The notes: generated from the letters alone by a model not told the origin. 64,000 nucleotides of DNA from Streptomyces sp. GSL17-111 (GCF_037911585.1 NZ_JBAJNS010000001.1:4511501-4575500); one strand, 5' to 3'; shown: positions 25,338 through 35,035, numbered from the stretch's first letter. A program made the numbers and translations.

Positions 25338-26391
25338 GGGAGGTGCCTTCCGTGCGGTGGTCGGTTGCCAGGGGGGTCGGGCCGTACGCCTCCGCCCGGC
25401 CCGGCGGCCTCGGGACGGGCACCGGCCCGCCGGGGCGGTTCCGCGCGGGGCCGTTGCGTGCGGTGTCGTTCCGCGCGGTGTGGCGTGGTGCGGGTCCGGG
25501 CGGTTCGGCGGCGGGCGGCTCGTCGTGTCGGGGGAGGGCCAGCAGCACGCTGACGGCCAGCAGCGCGCCGCCCAGCCGCAGCGCGAGCCGCAGCGGCTCC
25601 TCCGGCAGCGGCTCGTCGAACGCGATCGTGCCGGCGGCGACGGTGAACAGGAACGTGACCGTCGTGCAGACCGGGACGATGAGGGAGGCGCGGCACCGTT
25701 GCAGCGCCGTCTGGGAGAGGACCAGCCCCGTCGAGCCGGTGCACATCAGCAGGTACGGGTAGGGGGAGCCGAGCACGGCGAGCACCCAGCCGCCCAGGCC
25801 GTTGCCCTCCAGCAGACCGGCCACGCCCTTGATGGCCAGCGAGCTGACCCCGTACAGGAACCCCACCGCGACGCCGTAGGGCACTCCGGCCGTGGGCATC
25901 CGGTGCCGTCGCCGGGAGCGGCGTTCGGCGGTGCCGAAGACGAGGAGGCCGAGCAGCAGCGCCGGCACGCAGATGCCCAGCAGCAGCGGCGTCGGCGCGG
26001 CGTGGCTGATGGCCTCCTCACCGCCGCGCAGCGACAGGACGATCATCACCAGCGCCGCCAGGATCAGCACCATCGCGGCCCGTTCGCGCCCGGAGGACTT
26101 CTCGCCGAGGAACACCGGCGAGAGCAGGAGCAGCATCACCAGGCCGGTGACGAACAGGCCCTGCGCGGCCACCAGCGGCAGTGTGCGGTACACGGCGAGT
26201 TGGGCGACGAAGCCGAGCCCGAGCGCCCCGGCGCCCACCAGCCACAGCGGGCTGCGCAGCAGGTGCGCGAGCACCTGCCAGGGGCGCGCGGCGGAGAGCG
26301 GGGGCAGCCCGGACAGCGCCCGCTTCTCCACCACGAAGCCGACGCTGAACAGCAGGTTGGCCAGCAGCGCCGCAGCGACGCCCACCCACAC
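25327..26391 (-). CDS. EamA/DMT-type membrane protein
   Basis: The 354-residue integral membrane protein has about nine to ten hydrophobic helices in two halves, like drug/metabolite transporters ('LLANLLFSVGFVVEKRAL', 'GLFVTGLVMLLLLSPVFLGEK', 'VCTTVTFLFTVAAG'). A Pro/Arg-rich C-terminal tail of about 70 residues with repeated 'TARN/PARN' elements is cytoplasmic and unassigned. It may flip a lipid-linked intermediate or export a small molecule. The GTG at 26391 lies three bases before the upstream stop. Its end overlaps the start of the Trm112-like gene by 11 bases. Confidence 0.78.
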   Translation of the reverse strand: MWVGVAAALLANLLFSVGFVVEKRALSGLPPLSAARPWQVLAHLLRSPLWLVGAGALGLGFVAQLAVYRTLPLVAAQGLFVTGLVMLLLLSPVFLGEKSSGRERAAMVLILAALVMIVLSLRGGEEAISHAAPTPLLLGICVPALLLGLLVFGTAERRSRRRHRMPTAGVPYGVAVGFLYGVSSLAIKGVAGLLEGNGLGGWVLAVLGSPYPYLLMCTGSTGLVLSQTALQRCRASLIVPVCTTVTFLFTVAAGTIAFDEPLPEEPLRLALRLGGALLAVSVLLALPRHDEPPAAEPPGPAPRHTARNDTARNGPARNRPGGPVPVPRPPGRAEAYGPTPLATDHRTEGTSHVP

Positions 26392-26393
26392 GG

Positions 26394-27137
26394 TTAGCCG
26401 CCCTCCCGGGGGTCGGGTCCGGCGGCGCGGTCGCGGCGGCGGGCGTGGACGAGCAGGATCGAGGCCAGCGACGGCGTCCGGCACGCCAGGCGGTCCAGGG
26501 GCCGCAGCGGAGCCGGGACGTCGTGGTACGGCGCGCCCGTCATGCGGACGATCTCGAAGCCCGCCGCCGGGAGCATCGACCGCAGCGCCCGCGCGGTGTA
26601 CAGGCGCAGATGGCCGACGACCTGGGCGCCGGGACGTCCGTGGATGCCCCGCATCGACACCTCCGAGAACACCGGCTGCACGCCCGCGAGCAGCAGCCCC
26701 CGGTTGTACCAGGCGGCCAGGTTCGGCGTGGAGAGCAGCAGGTGGCCGCCCGGCCGCAGGACGCGGTGCAGCTCGTCCAGGGCGGCGTCCGGGTCCACGA
26801 GGTGTTCGATGACCTCACTGAACAGGACGGCGTCGGCCGAGCCGGTGGCGAACGGCAACGCCGTCAACTCGCCGCGCACCGCCCGCAGGTGGGCGCCCGC
26901 GCGGCGCAGCGCGTCCTGGGACCAGTCGCTGCCGACCAGCCGCTTCCCCGGCAGCAGCGGCGCCGCGACGGCCGCCGCCGTGCCGTCCCCGCAGCCGACG
27001 TCGAGGACGGTGCCGGGGCCCGGGCCCAGGGCGCGGGCGAGGATGGCGGCCTGCCTGCGGGAGCGGTCGGCGCCGGAGGCGACCGGGGTGGCCGGGTTCT
27101 CGTAGAGCTCCTTGAGGCTGTCGGCCGGTGCGCTCAT
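26394..27137 (-). CDS. Class I SAM methyltransferase (Methyltransf_11 type)
   Basis: This 247-residue protein has motif I 'VLDVGCGDGTAAA', motif II 'LVGSDWSQDAL' and motif IV region 'DAVLFSEVIEHLVDPDAALDEL' (key: D-A-V-L-F-S-E-V-I-E-H), followed by 'VLRPGGHLLLSTPN'. These features are typical of sugar- or lipid-modifying methyltransferases. The ATG at 27137 overlaps the stop of the condensation-fold gene by four bases. It probably modifies the same envelope glycan or glycolipid as the FkbM enzyme and the methyltransferase at 32768. Confidence 0.83.
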   Translation of the reverse strand: MSAPADSLKELYENPATPVASGADRSRRQAAILARALGPGPGTVLDVGCGDGTAAAVAAPLLPGKRLVGSDWSQDALRRAGAHLRAVRGELTALPFATGSADAVLFSEVIEHLVDPDAALDELHRVLRPGGHLLLSTPNLAAWYNRGLLLAGVQPVFSEVSMRGIHGRPGAQVVGHLRLYTARALRSMLPAAGFEIVRMTGAPYHDVPAPLRPLDRLACRTPSLASILLVHARRRDRAAGPDPREGG

Positions 27138-28468
27138 CGTGCTGCCTCCTGTCCGGTGGGACGACCGGTGGCCGGGCCGCCGCCGTCACCGGAGGCCGTT
27201 TCGGCCAGCGTACGGGCGAACAGGTCGCCGAGCCGGTGCCCGGCGGCGTCGTCGAAGCGGCCCCGCGACCAGCGGAGCACGACCTGGAGGCGCCCTCCGA
27301 CCGAGATCGTGGTGACCGACACCCCGCGCGGCATACGGGCGGGAGCCGAGATCCACGCGGCGGTGGCCCGCCCGGCGCCGTCCCCGAAGTCCATCGGGTA
27401 GGGGAGCCGTCCGAGGTTCGACAGCAGCGTGGTGGACGCCCACGGGCCGAGCCCCCACCGCAGCGCCCGGGCGGTCGTCGCCCGCACCCCGACCGGCAGC
27501 ACCGGCGTCGTCAGCAGGGCGCCGCTGCGGCCCAGTTGCGGCCGGGGCAGCGCCTTGAGCGCCCGGGTGCGCAGCGCCGTCGCGCGCAGCAGCTCCTCGA
27601 CGGCGTCGGGGTCGCCGTCGGCGGCCCGGTGCGGCGTCCCGAAGGGCACCTCCACGAGCCGGGTGCCGTTGCCGATGGGCATGTCGGCGGTCCGGGGCCG
27701 GTCGTCGACGGGCATGGTGATGCGGACCGGCCGGTCGCCGCGCCCGTGGTCGCGGTTCCACCGCAGGGCCGTCAGGCACGTGGCGACGAGGAGCTGGTCG
27801 TTGACGGTGTACGGGGAGCCCTTCGGCCGGGACGGCAGCGGCAGCTCGGCGAGGTGCATGCCGTTGCCGTGCCCGGGCCGTCCGCCGCCGTGATCGGCGG
27901 CGAGCCGCGCCGGACGGGCCCAGGCCGAGCCCGACTCGGGGGGCGCGGACGGCTCCGGCCGGTCCGGCCCGGTGGCGGCGCGGACGGGTGGCGGCGCGGG
28001 CGCGTTGTCCGCGCCGCCGTACAGCTCCGCCGCCGTGGCCAGGACCCGCAGGCACGCCGGTCCGTCCATGCCGACGTGGTTCACCGTCGCGAGCAGGACG
28101 CACCCGTCGCCCCCGGGCGCGTCCACCACCTCGATGCGCAGCGGCGGCGCGGCGCTCAGGGGCGGTGCGTCCCGCAGCGAGCGGTGACGGGCCTCCGCCA
28201 GCGTGTCGCCGGGGAACCGGACGGGGTCGGTGTCCGGCGCCCCGGGCAGCTCCCAGGCGTACCCGGGACGCCACCAGCGCGGCGGCGCCTCGCGCATGAG
28301 GACGCGCGGATGACGGCCGAGCGCATCCCGCACCGCCCTGCGCAGCCGGTCCTCGTCGAGCCGGCCGGGCAGGTGGATCTCGATGTGGACGGTGTCCGGC
28401 TCGCGCTCGTCGACACAGTGCCGGGATATCTCGTCCACCACCGGGAACGGGATGCGCTCAGGGGTCAT
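27134..28468 (-). CDS. Condensation-fold (CoA-dependent) acyltransferase
   Basis: The 444-residue protein resembles wax-ester synthase/PapA/condensation-domain enzymes. Its active-site motif reads 'NHVGMDG' in place of HHxxxDG, so the first His is replaced by Asn while the catalytic second His is kept. A C-terminal 'DFGDGAGRATAAW' region corresponds to the DFGWG-like structural motif. It likely transfers an acyl group to an alcohol on a glycolipid. It overlaps the AftD-like gene by four bases and the next methyltransferase by four. A Pro/Gly-rich linker lies near residues 165-205. Confidence 0.7.
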   Translation of the reverse strand: MTPERIPFPVVDEISRHCVDEREPDTVHIEIHLPGRLDEDRLRRAVRDALGRHPRVLMREAPPRWWRPGYAWELPGAPDTDPVRFPGDTLAEARHRSLRDAPPLSAAPPLRIEVVDAPGGDGCVLLATVNHVGMDGPACLRVLATAAELYGGADNAPAPPPVRAATGPDRPEPSAPPESGSAWARPARLAADHGGGRPGHGNGMHLAELPLPSRPKGSPYTVNDQLLVATCLTALRWNRDHGRGDRPVRITMPVDDRPRTADMPIGNGTRLVEVPFGTPHRAADGDPDAVEELLRATALRTRALKALPRPQLGRSGALLTTPVLPVGVRATTARALRWGLGPWASTTLLSNLGRLPYPMDFGDGAGRATAAWISAPARMPRGVSVTTISVGGRLQVVLRWSRGRFDDAAGHRLGDLFARTLAETASGDGGGPATGRPTGQEAAR

Positions 28469-31400
28469 CGGTTCGGTTCCTCCCGGGTGTCGCCGTGACC
28501 GGTGCCGGGGTGGCCGGCGCCGGGCTTGCCGTACGCGTCCGGGCCCTGCGGTGCGGGGCCCCGCGGTGCCGCGACGGGCGGGCCGTGCGGAGCGGACCTG
28601 TGGCCCGCGTCCTCCTCGCCGCCCTCGCGGTGGCGTCCGCCCGGTCCGGGGCCCACCGTCACCAGCGCCGCGACCAGGGCCAGCAGCGCCAGCGCCTGGG
28701 CCGCGTGCCCGTAGGCGCCGGTGCCCTCCGCGAAGCCGGAGTCGGCGTGCAGGACGGCGAAGACCGCAGCCACCACCATGGAACCGACCGCGAGCGGAAC
28801 GAGCACGGCGGGCCGCCACCAGGCCAGCAGGGCCGCCGCCGGGACCACGAGCGCGTACGGCCCGGAGACCAGGGCCAGCACCACGGTCAGGGCCACGACG
28901 CCCAGCAGCCAGCCCGGGGCGGGCACCGGAGCGGCGCCGGCCTCCTCGTCGACGTCGCGGCGCCGGACCAGGGCGAGCGCGAGCAGCCCCAGGATCGCGG
29001 CTCCCGCGACCCACAGTCCGACGGTGTACGTCGTCGCGGGGCCGTACTCCAGCGTCACCGTGCCGCCCTCGCCCTCGGGGACGAGGAAGCCCTGCTGCCA
29101 GCCGTCGAGCCGCACCGGCTCCAGCTCCTCGCCGTCCAGCGTGGCCGTCCAGCCGTCGTTGACGGCCATGTGGGTACGCAGGTAGGAGGCGTTGCCCGGC
29201 TCCACCTTCACGGAGCGCTCGTCGCCCTCCCAGTCGGTGGCGGTCACGTCCCGGTCGGCGCCGGTGGTCTGGACGTCGCCCCGGGTCAGGGAGAGGTCGG
29301 TGACGGCCAGGGCCTCGTCGGCGCCGGTCTCCACCGTGTGCTCACCGGCGTCCAGGGCGACGGACTCGCCGCGGCCCACGCCGTCGCCGCACAGCCGGAC
29401 CTCCACGGGACGGCGGTCGGTGAGGTCGCGGACGGTGCCGGAGGCGCTGGTGTCGTACGCGGTGCCGTCGATGGTGACGGCCGGACCCTCGCCGCACTCC
29501 AGCTCGAACGGCGCCTCCTTCAGCGGCGCCTCGACGCGGAAGTCGTCCAGCCCGGGGATGTAGACCTCGTTCAGGCCCACGGGCAGCTGGAGGTCGCTCC
29601 CGGCGACGGGGTTGGCCACCGTGAGGTCGGCCGTCCCGGTGACGGTGATCTCCAGCTGGTCGGTCGTCATCGACTCGAATCGGGCCCAGCCGTTCCGGTC
29701 GACGGCCGTGGTCACCGCGCCGTCCGGAGAGGTGATCGTCACCTCCGTCGGACGGGCCGAGATGCCGCCGGCGGCGGACAGCACGACGGAGTCGACCGGG
29801 CGCGCCTGCGGCCAGCTGATCCTGACCACCGGCTCGTCCCCGGCGATCCACGCCGTCGTCAGGTCGCCGTCCACGAGGTTGCGCGGGCTGAGCGAGAGTC
29901 CGGTGGGGCTCGTCGACTCGGCGGTCGCGGTGATGCGGCCCTGCGCACCGGGGGCGACCTGGTCGAGCAGCTCGTCGAACGCCGTCCCGGGCACGGGCAG
30001 GGCGCTCACCTCGACGCCGTAGTCACCGGCCTCGGTCACGGAGAACTGCCGGTGCAGGGCCCGCTCGCTGCCCACCGGGTTCAGACCGCCGGGGTCGGCG
30101 TTGCGGTGCAGGGAGACGACCTCGGCGTCGGCGGCGGCGTCCTCGGGGGCGTCGGCGGGCAGTGACAGCATCCGGGTGACCTCCACGCCCGGGATGCGGA
30201 TCTCGGAGAAGCCCGCGCCGGTCAGCCCCGGGCGCCGCTCCTGGGTGTCGAGGATCTCCAGCTTCAGCCAGTTCGCCTCACCGGCGGGCGCCTTGACGGT
30301 CTGCGTGCCGGTGCCGTCGAGCGTGGATCTCACGGCCTTCCTGCCCGTGTCGGTCTCGACGCTGACCTTCGTCGGCGTGGGGCGCAGTCCGTCGTCCGGC
30401 AGCGGGGTCAGCTCGATCTCGCCGGGGACGTCGGTGGCCCCGGTGAACTCGACCTTGATCCACTGGCCGGTGCTGTCGTCGGCGCTGCCCTCGGCCCAGC
30501 CCGTCTCCGGGTCGCCGTCGAAGGCGTGCACGGGGTCGAACTGCGGCAGGTGGAAGAGCCAGCTGCCGCTGCTGGAGGCGGTGACGGACTTCGCGCCGCG
30601 CAGCGTGGCCACCGTCTGGTGCCGCGTGCCCTCCACCGGGAGGATCATCTTCGGCGCCTCGCCGGCGTCCTGGAGGCTCTCCGGGTGGTTGCGCTCCTCG
30701 GCGGTGTAGGTGAAGGAGGTGTTGTTGTTGACCAGGCCGAAGCGGGTGTCGGCACGCCGCAGCCCGTCCGCCGTCACGTGCAGGTCGGGTGCGTCGACGC
30801 CGGGGTGGGCGTCGCCGGTCAGCACGGCCGGCCGGTTCCCGAAGTCGCGGTCCGCCGACAGCGGCAGCAGGGCCTCGGGGCCACCGCTGACGCGTGCGGT
30901 CTGCGCCACGTCCTGGGCCCGCACCTGCTCCGGCATCGACGGCGCGAAGGTACCGGCGGGCTCGTAGATCTCCACCGACTTCTGCCGGGGGTAGAAGCCC
31001 TGGAGCATGACCGGGGTGTCGGCCGGGATGCGCCCGGCGGTCGTCAGCGGGCCGAAGCTCTCGACCTTCTCGTAGCCGGACGCCTCCAGCGTCCGCTTCA
31101 CGGTCTGCGGCGGCACGTAGCCCACCTGGTCCGGGTCGAGGTCGTTGCGCACGACGACGTAGTGGAGCCCGGCGCGGTTCAGGTACTGCTGGAGACCGGG
31201 GACGGCGCCCCCGCTCATCAGCGCCTGCTCCACGGCGTCCAGCATGCGGCGCTCGCCGGGCGGTCCGAAGGGCACGTAGTCCCGCTGCGCCCAGGGTGAC
31301 TCGGCCAGTACGTGCAGCGGCTGGTCGATGGGCGAGCCCCAGGTGTAGACGCCGTGCGCGGTCGCCGGGACGACCAGGGCCCGGGTGTCGCCGGACTTCT

Positions 31401-32784
31401 CCTCCAGCCAGTCCGCCGTCTGCTCCCAGTGCTTGGGCAGCGCCTCGAACGCGCCCGGCTGCAGCACCGCACCGCTCAGGTACGGCAGCGCCAGCCCGGG
31501 CAGCACCAGCAGCGCGGTGAGCGCGGGCACGAGCCGCGCGCTGCGCAGCGCGCCGACGCGGTCGGGGCCGGCCGCGCGGGCTCCGCGCCGCCGGGCCACC
31601 AGGACGGCGGTGAGGTGGGTGAGGCCCAGGGTGAGGGCCAGCGCGAGGCCGGGCTGGAACTTGTAGATGTTGCGGAACGGCCGGAGCCAGCCGTCCAGCC
31701 AGCCCTGGAACCCCTCGGCGAACGGCGCGCCGAGGGCGCCGCCGTAGCCGGCCAGCATGACGAGCGTCACGGTGACGACGGTGAGCACGAGCCAGCGCCG
31801 CTCGGGCATGTCGCGCCGGGCCAGGCCGCCCAGGCCGACGGCGGCGGCCAGCGCGCTGCCCGCGACGGCGAGCGCGGCGGTGGCCATCGTCCAGCCCGCC
31901 GGCAGCCAGGCCTCACCGAAGTTCAGGTAGGCCACCCAGTTGCCCGCGCCGCGCAGCATCTCGAAGGCCGACATCGTGGACGTGGTCGCGGTGGCCTGCT
32001 CGACGTACGGCATGAAGTCCTCGCCGTGGGCGCCGAGGAGCAGCAGCGGGATCACCCACCACAGCGTCGCCAGGATCACGCCGGGTATCCACCACGCCAG
32101 CAGCGTCAGACGCCGCCGTCCGGTGCGGGTGATCAGGTAGAGGCCGACCGGCAGGAGCGCCGCCAGGGTCGACGCCGCGTTCACGCCGCCCATGAACGGG
32201 ATGAGCAGCGCGGAGCGGGTGGCCGCCACCCGGGCGATCGGCGCCGTGCCGTCCGCCTTCGCCACCAGGGGCAGCAGCACCCACGGCAGCATCGCGCCGG
32301 GCAGGGCGCCGGCCGAGGTGGAGCCGACGATGATGGTGAACGTGGGCCACAGCGCGTAGGCCACGGCCCCCAGCAGCCGGGTGGAGCGGTTGCCCACGTC
32401 CAGCCGCTCGGCCAGCCGCAGCGCGCCCCAGAACGCGGTGGTCACCACGAGCGACAGCCACAGCCGTTCGGCCAGCCACACCGGTGCCCAGTCCAGCAGG
32501 GCGTAGAACGGCAGCATCGGGAAGAGGTAGCCGATGTACTGGTCGGCGATGCCGCCGAAGCCGGAGCGGTCCGACCACAGGTTCCCCAGCTCACCGAGGA
32601 ACATCCACGGGTCGGTGGCGACGCCCAGCTTCGTCTCGAAGGTCATGTTGCCCGGTGCTGCCACCACGAAGGCGACCAGGACCAGCACGTAGGCACCCAG
32701 CAGCCACCACCGGCTGCGGGGTGGCCCGGTCGGGTCGGGCCCGACGGCGCTCATCTCGAGCGTGCGGTCAGTGGTCGTCGTCAT
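28465..32784 (-). CDS. AftD-like alpha-(1->3)-arabinofuranosyltransferase family (GT-C)
   Basis: This is a very large membrane protein of 1439 residues. About a dozen transmembrane helices fill the first 470 residues (first at about 25-45), with the GT-C catalytic loop region 'APGNMTFETKLGVATDPW' key residues near 45-65. A long extracytoplasmic part holds a discoidin/F5-8C-like carbohydrate-binding region ('FDPVHAFDGDPETGW') and ends in three or four C-terminal helices. It matches the mycobacterial AftD/DUF3367 family, which uses decaprenyl-linked arabinose to branch arabinogalactan. Streptomycetes lack mycolyl-arabinogalactan, so the donor and acceptor here are uncertain. ATG 32784 overlaps the methyltransferase by 17 bases. 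Confidence 0.8.
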   Translation of the reverse strand: MTTTTDRTLEMSAVGPDPTGPPRSRWWLLGAYVLVLVAFVVAAPGNMTFETKLGVATDPWMFLGELGNLWSDRSGFGGIADQYIGYLFPMLPFYALLDWAPVWLAERLWLSLVVTTAFWGALRLAERLDVGNRSTRLLGAVAYALWPTFTIIVGSTSAGALPGAMLPWVLLPLVAKADGTAPIARVAATRSALLIPFMGGVNAASTLAALLPVGLYLITRTGRRRLTLLAWWIPGVILATLWWVIPLLLLGAHGEDFMPYVEQATATTSTMSAFEMLRGAGNWVAYLNFGEAWLPAGWTMATAALAVAGSALAAAVGLGGLARRDMPERRWLVLTVVTVTLVMLAGYGGALGAPFAEGFQGWLDGWLRPFRNIYKFQPGLALALTLGLTHLTAVLVARRRGARAAGPDRVGALRSARLVPALTALLVLPGLALPYLSGAVLQPGAFEALPKHWEQTADWLEEKSGDTRALVVPATAHGVYTWGSPIDQPLHVLAESPWAQRDYVPFGPPGERRMLDAVEQALMSGGAVPGLQQYLNRAGLHYVVVRNDLDPDQVGYVPPQTVKRTLEASGYEKVESFGPLTTAGRIPADTPVMLQGFYPRQKSVEIYEPAGTFAPSMPEQVRAQDVAQTARVSGGPEALLPLSADRDFGNRPAVLTGDAHPGVDAPDLHVTADGLRRADTRFGLVNNNTSFTYTAEERNHPESLQDAGEAPKMILPVEGTRHQTVATLRGAKSVTASSSGSWLFHLPQFDPVHAFDGDPETGWAEGSADDSTGQWIKVEFTGATDVPGEIELTPLPDDGLRPTPTKVSVETDTGRKAVRSTLDGTGTQTVKAPAGEANWLKLEILDTQERRPGLTGAGFSEIRIPGVEVTRMLSLPADAPEDAAADAEVVSLHRNADPGGLNPVGSERALHRQFSVTEAGDYGVEVSALPVPGTAFDELLDQVAPGAQGRITATAESTSPTGLSLSPRNLVDGDLTTAWIAGDEPVVRISWPQARPVDSVVLSAAGGISARPTEVTITSPDGAVTTAVDRNGWARFESMTTDQLEITVTGTADLTVANPVAGSDLQLPVGLNEVYIPGLDDFRVEAPLKEAPFELECGEGPAVTIDGTAYDTSASGTVRDLTDRRPVEVRLCGDGVGRGESVALDAGEHTVETGADEALAVTDLSLTRGDVQTTGADRDVTATDWEGDERSVKVEPGNASYLRTHMAVNDGWTATLDGEELEPVRLDGWQQGFLVPEGEGGTVTLEYGPATTYTVGLWVAGAAILGLLALALVRRRDVDEEAGAAPVPAPGWLLGVVALTVVLALVSGPYALVVPAAALLAWWRPAVLVPLAVGSMVVAAVFAVLHADSGFAEGTGAYGHAAQALALLALVAALVTVGPGPGGRHREGGEEDAGHRSAPHGPPVAAPRGPAPQGPDAYGKPGAGHPGTGHGDTREEPNR

Positions 32785-33517
32785 GGGGGCACCGCCGGAG
32801 GATGAGGAGGAGGTTCCAGGTGGCGATCTCACGGAGGACCGGGACCCGGGTGATGGCATGGACGAAGAAGGGCCAGTAACGCGACCGCGCGGCGAGCACC
32901 TCGACGTCGTCGCGGGCCCGCACGTGGCGCAGGGTGGGGCCGACGTGCACGGCGAACAGGTTCTCGCCGAGGGTGTGCTTGGCCGGGCGGCCGTGCCGCC
33001 TGGCGTAGCGGGCCCGCGCCCGCTCGGCGCCGAGGTAGTGCCAGGGGGCGGTCTCGTGGCCGCCCCACGGGGAGTACCAGTTGGTGAAGGACACGTAGAC
33101 CAGCCCGCCGGGGCGGGTCACGCGCACCATCTCGCTGAGGAACGTCCGGGGGTCGTCGACGTGCTCCAGCACGTTGGAGGAGAAGGTGACGTCGGCGGTG
33201 CCGTCGGCCACGGGCAGCAGGTAGCCGTCCGCCAGCACCGCCCCCTGCGGGGTGCGGCCGTGGCCGTGCAGCTCCGCCGGGTCGGGCTCGAAGAGGAAGC
33301 CGCGGGCGCCGCGCCGCCGGAACTCGTCGGTGAAGTGCCCGCTGCCGCCACCGACGTCGATGACGGTCGAGCCCTTCAGCGGCGTGTACCGCTCGATCTG
33401 GTCGGCCGCGTCCCGGGCGAGCAGGGAGTAGCAGGTCTCGGGGTCGTTCTGCTCGTTCATGAAGGCTCTGAACAGGGCGACCGATCTCCGCAGGGACGGG
33501 TCCTTCACACCGGTCAC
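32768..33517 (-). CDS. Class I SAM methyltransferase
   Basis: This 249-residue protein has motif I 'VIDVGGGSGHFTDE', the acidic loop 'FLFEPDP', motif IV 'VTFSSNVLEHVDDP' and 'TRPGGLVYVSFTNW'. Adjacent positions and overlaps (GTGA with the GT4 stop, 17 bases with AftD-like) show it is an integral member of the envelope operon. The C-terminal basic, aromatic region may bind a lipid-linked sugar. GTG 33517 is chosen for the coupling; GTG 33508 is a possible alternative. Confidence 0.82.
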   Translation of the reverse strand: MTGVKDPSLRRSVALFRAFMNEQNDPETCYSLLARDAADQIERYTPLKGSTVIDVGGGSGHFTDEFRRRGARGFLFEPDPAELHGHGRTPQGAVLADGYLLPVADGTADVTFSSNVLEHVDDPRTFLSEMVRVTRPGGLVYVSFTNWYSPWGGHETAPWHYLGAERARARYARRHGRPAKHTLGENLFAVHVGPTLRHVRARDDVEVLAARSRYWPFFVHAITRVPVLREIATWNLLLILRRCPHDDDH

Positions 33518-34728
33518 CTCGGGGCCCCCGGGCGGGGGTCCGGCGGGGCGGTGCCGTGCCGCCACGCCTCGGCCGCCACCTCGCGGAACGCCGCGACCGT
33601 GCGCGTCCAGCCGAAGCCGGCGGCGCGCGCCCGTGCGGCGTCGCCCATCGCGGTGCGGCGGGGGGTGGAGAGCCCGAGGGTGCACCAGGCGGCGGCGAAG
33701 GAGCTCTCGCCGCGTGCCAGGACGCCGGTCTCCCCGTCGGCGACGGAGTCCCGCAGCCCGGGGATGTCGAACCCCACGGCGGGGGTGCCGCGCGCGGCGG
33801 CCTCCATCACCACGAGGCCCCAGCCCTCCACGAGCGAGGGGTGCAGGAGCAGCCAGGACGAGCTCAGCAGCCGGTGCTTCTCCGCCTCGGAGACGTGCCC
33901 GGTGAACGTCACCGAGTCCCCGGCCATCGCTTCGAGCCGGGCCCGCTCGGGCCCGTCGCCCACGATGACGAGGCGGCCGCCGGTGACCGGACGCACCCGT
34001 TCCCACAGGCGCAGCAGCAGGTCGATGCGCTTGTACTCCACGAGCCGGCCCATCGCCAGGAACAGCGGCTCGGGCGACTTCGGCGCGGGGGGACCGGGTT
34101 CCTCGACACCGTTGTGGACGATGCGGATGCGGTCGCCCCGGACGCCGATGCCGCGCAGCGCCTCGGCCGTGGAGTCGGAGACCGCGACCATCAGGTTGTC
34201 CCGGTGCGTGCGGGCCAGGGCCCAGTGCTCCAGCTGCCGACCGATCCGCGCGGCGGGGGCCGGGTAGCGCATCCCCCACAGGTCGGTGTGGACGTGGTTG
34301 ACGAAGCAGAGCGTCGGCCCCCGGTACCACAGGGGAGCGAGGTAGGGCATGCCGTTGCAGACCTCGACCATCAGGTCGGCCTCACCGACCTCACGGGTGA
34401 CGGTGCGCCGGGCGCGCAGGAAGTGCCCGGCGTCCCCGCCGGCGGAGACGACCCGGTAGTCGCGCTCGGCGGCCGGGCCGCCGCACACGAGGGTGACCTC
34501 GTGGCCCTGGGCGGTGAGGCCGGCGGCGATCCGGTCGATGAGCAGCTCGGAACCGCCTGCGGCCGGGTTGCCGATGTCGCGGCGGGCGAGGAAGACGATG
34601 CGGCGCGGATACCGGGAGGGGACGGCGTCCGCGAGGGCGGCGGCGACCGCCGTGCCCGCCGAGGCGGGCAGCCGCTGCGGCGGTACGGCGGCGGCGTGGG
34701 GAGCCACCGGGGGCACCTGCTGGGGCAT
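33514..34728 (-). CDS. GT4 family glycosyltransferase
   Basis: The 404-residue GT-B enzyme has the N-terminal glycine loop 'GNPAAGGSELLIDRIA', the donor-domain opening 'LFLAMGRLVEYKRIDLLL', 'IVGDGPER' and the E-x7-E type segment 'SLVEGWGLVVMEAAARG'. It is a retaining glycosyltransferase likely acting on a lipid-linked or nucleotide-linked sugar in the cytoplasm. It is the first gene of the envelope operon. ATG 34728 was chosen because GGAG lies seven bases upstream; GTG 34740 lacks a ribosome site. Confidence 0.84.
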   Translation of the reverse strand: MPQQVPPVAPHAAAVPPQRLPASAGTAVAAALADAVPSRYPRRIVFLARRDIGNPAAGGSELLIDRIAAGLTAQGHEVTLVCGGPAAERDYRVVSAGGDAGHFLRARRTVTREVGEADLMVEVCNGMPYLAPLWYRGPTLCFVNHVHTDLWGMRYPAPAARIGRQLEHWALARTHRDNLMVAVSDSTAEALRGIGVRGDRIRIVHNGVEEPGPPAPKSPEPLFLAMGRLVEYKRIDLLLRLWERVRPVTGGRLVIVGDGPERARLEAMAGDSVTFTGHVSEAEKHRLLSSSWLLLHPSLVEGWGLVVMEAAARGTPAVGFDIPGLRDSVADGETGVLARGESSFAAAWCTLGLSTPRRTAMGDAARARAAGFGWTRTVAAFREVAAEAWRHGTAPPDPRPGAPR

Positions 34729-35035
34729 GGGGCGCTCCACTCGTGTGAGGGTGCGTGGTGGACGAAGGGGTGGTGCTGGTGCTGCGCGGGAGGGGACGAG
34801 CGGGTTCTGCGGAGTGCGAGCCTGTCTCGTGCGCGGGGACCGCGTGGTGCGCGGTGGGACCGAGTGCCGGGAGCCGGGGGCGGTGGCTGGCCATCGGATG
34901 GCTCAATTTTCGTCGTCGTGACGGATGCGGCTACTCACCCGTATGACAAATTCGCCCCTGAATTACCGGCGGGTACACGTCGTGGCGCTCAAAGACGGCC
35001 GGTGACGCCTCCCGGCGCACCCCGGGAGGCGCGCG
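34729..35035. promoter_or_regulatory. 307-bp promoter region of envelope-glycan operon
   Basis: No gene was seen. The interval holds the terminator hairpin at 35006-35031 and an unusually A/T-rich patch at about 34908-34975 (for example ACAAATTCGCC and GAATTACC), which likely carries the minus-strand promoter for the GT4-to-FkbM operon. No exact -35/-10 pair was assigned. Confidence 0.45.
35006..35031 (-). terminator. Terminator hairpin after DUF3068 gene
   Basis: A perfect 10-bp stem CGCCTCCCGG/CCGGGAGGCG with a six-base loop lies immediately downstream of the DUF3068 stop in its direction of transcription. Confidence 0.65.
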
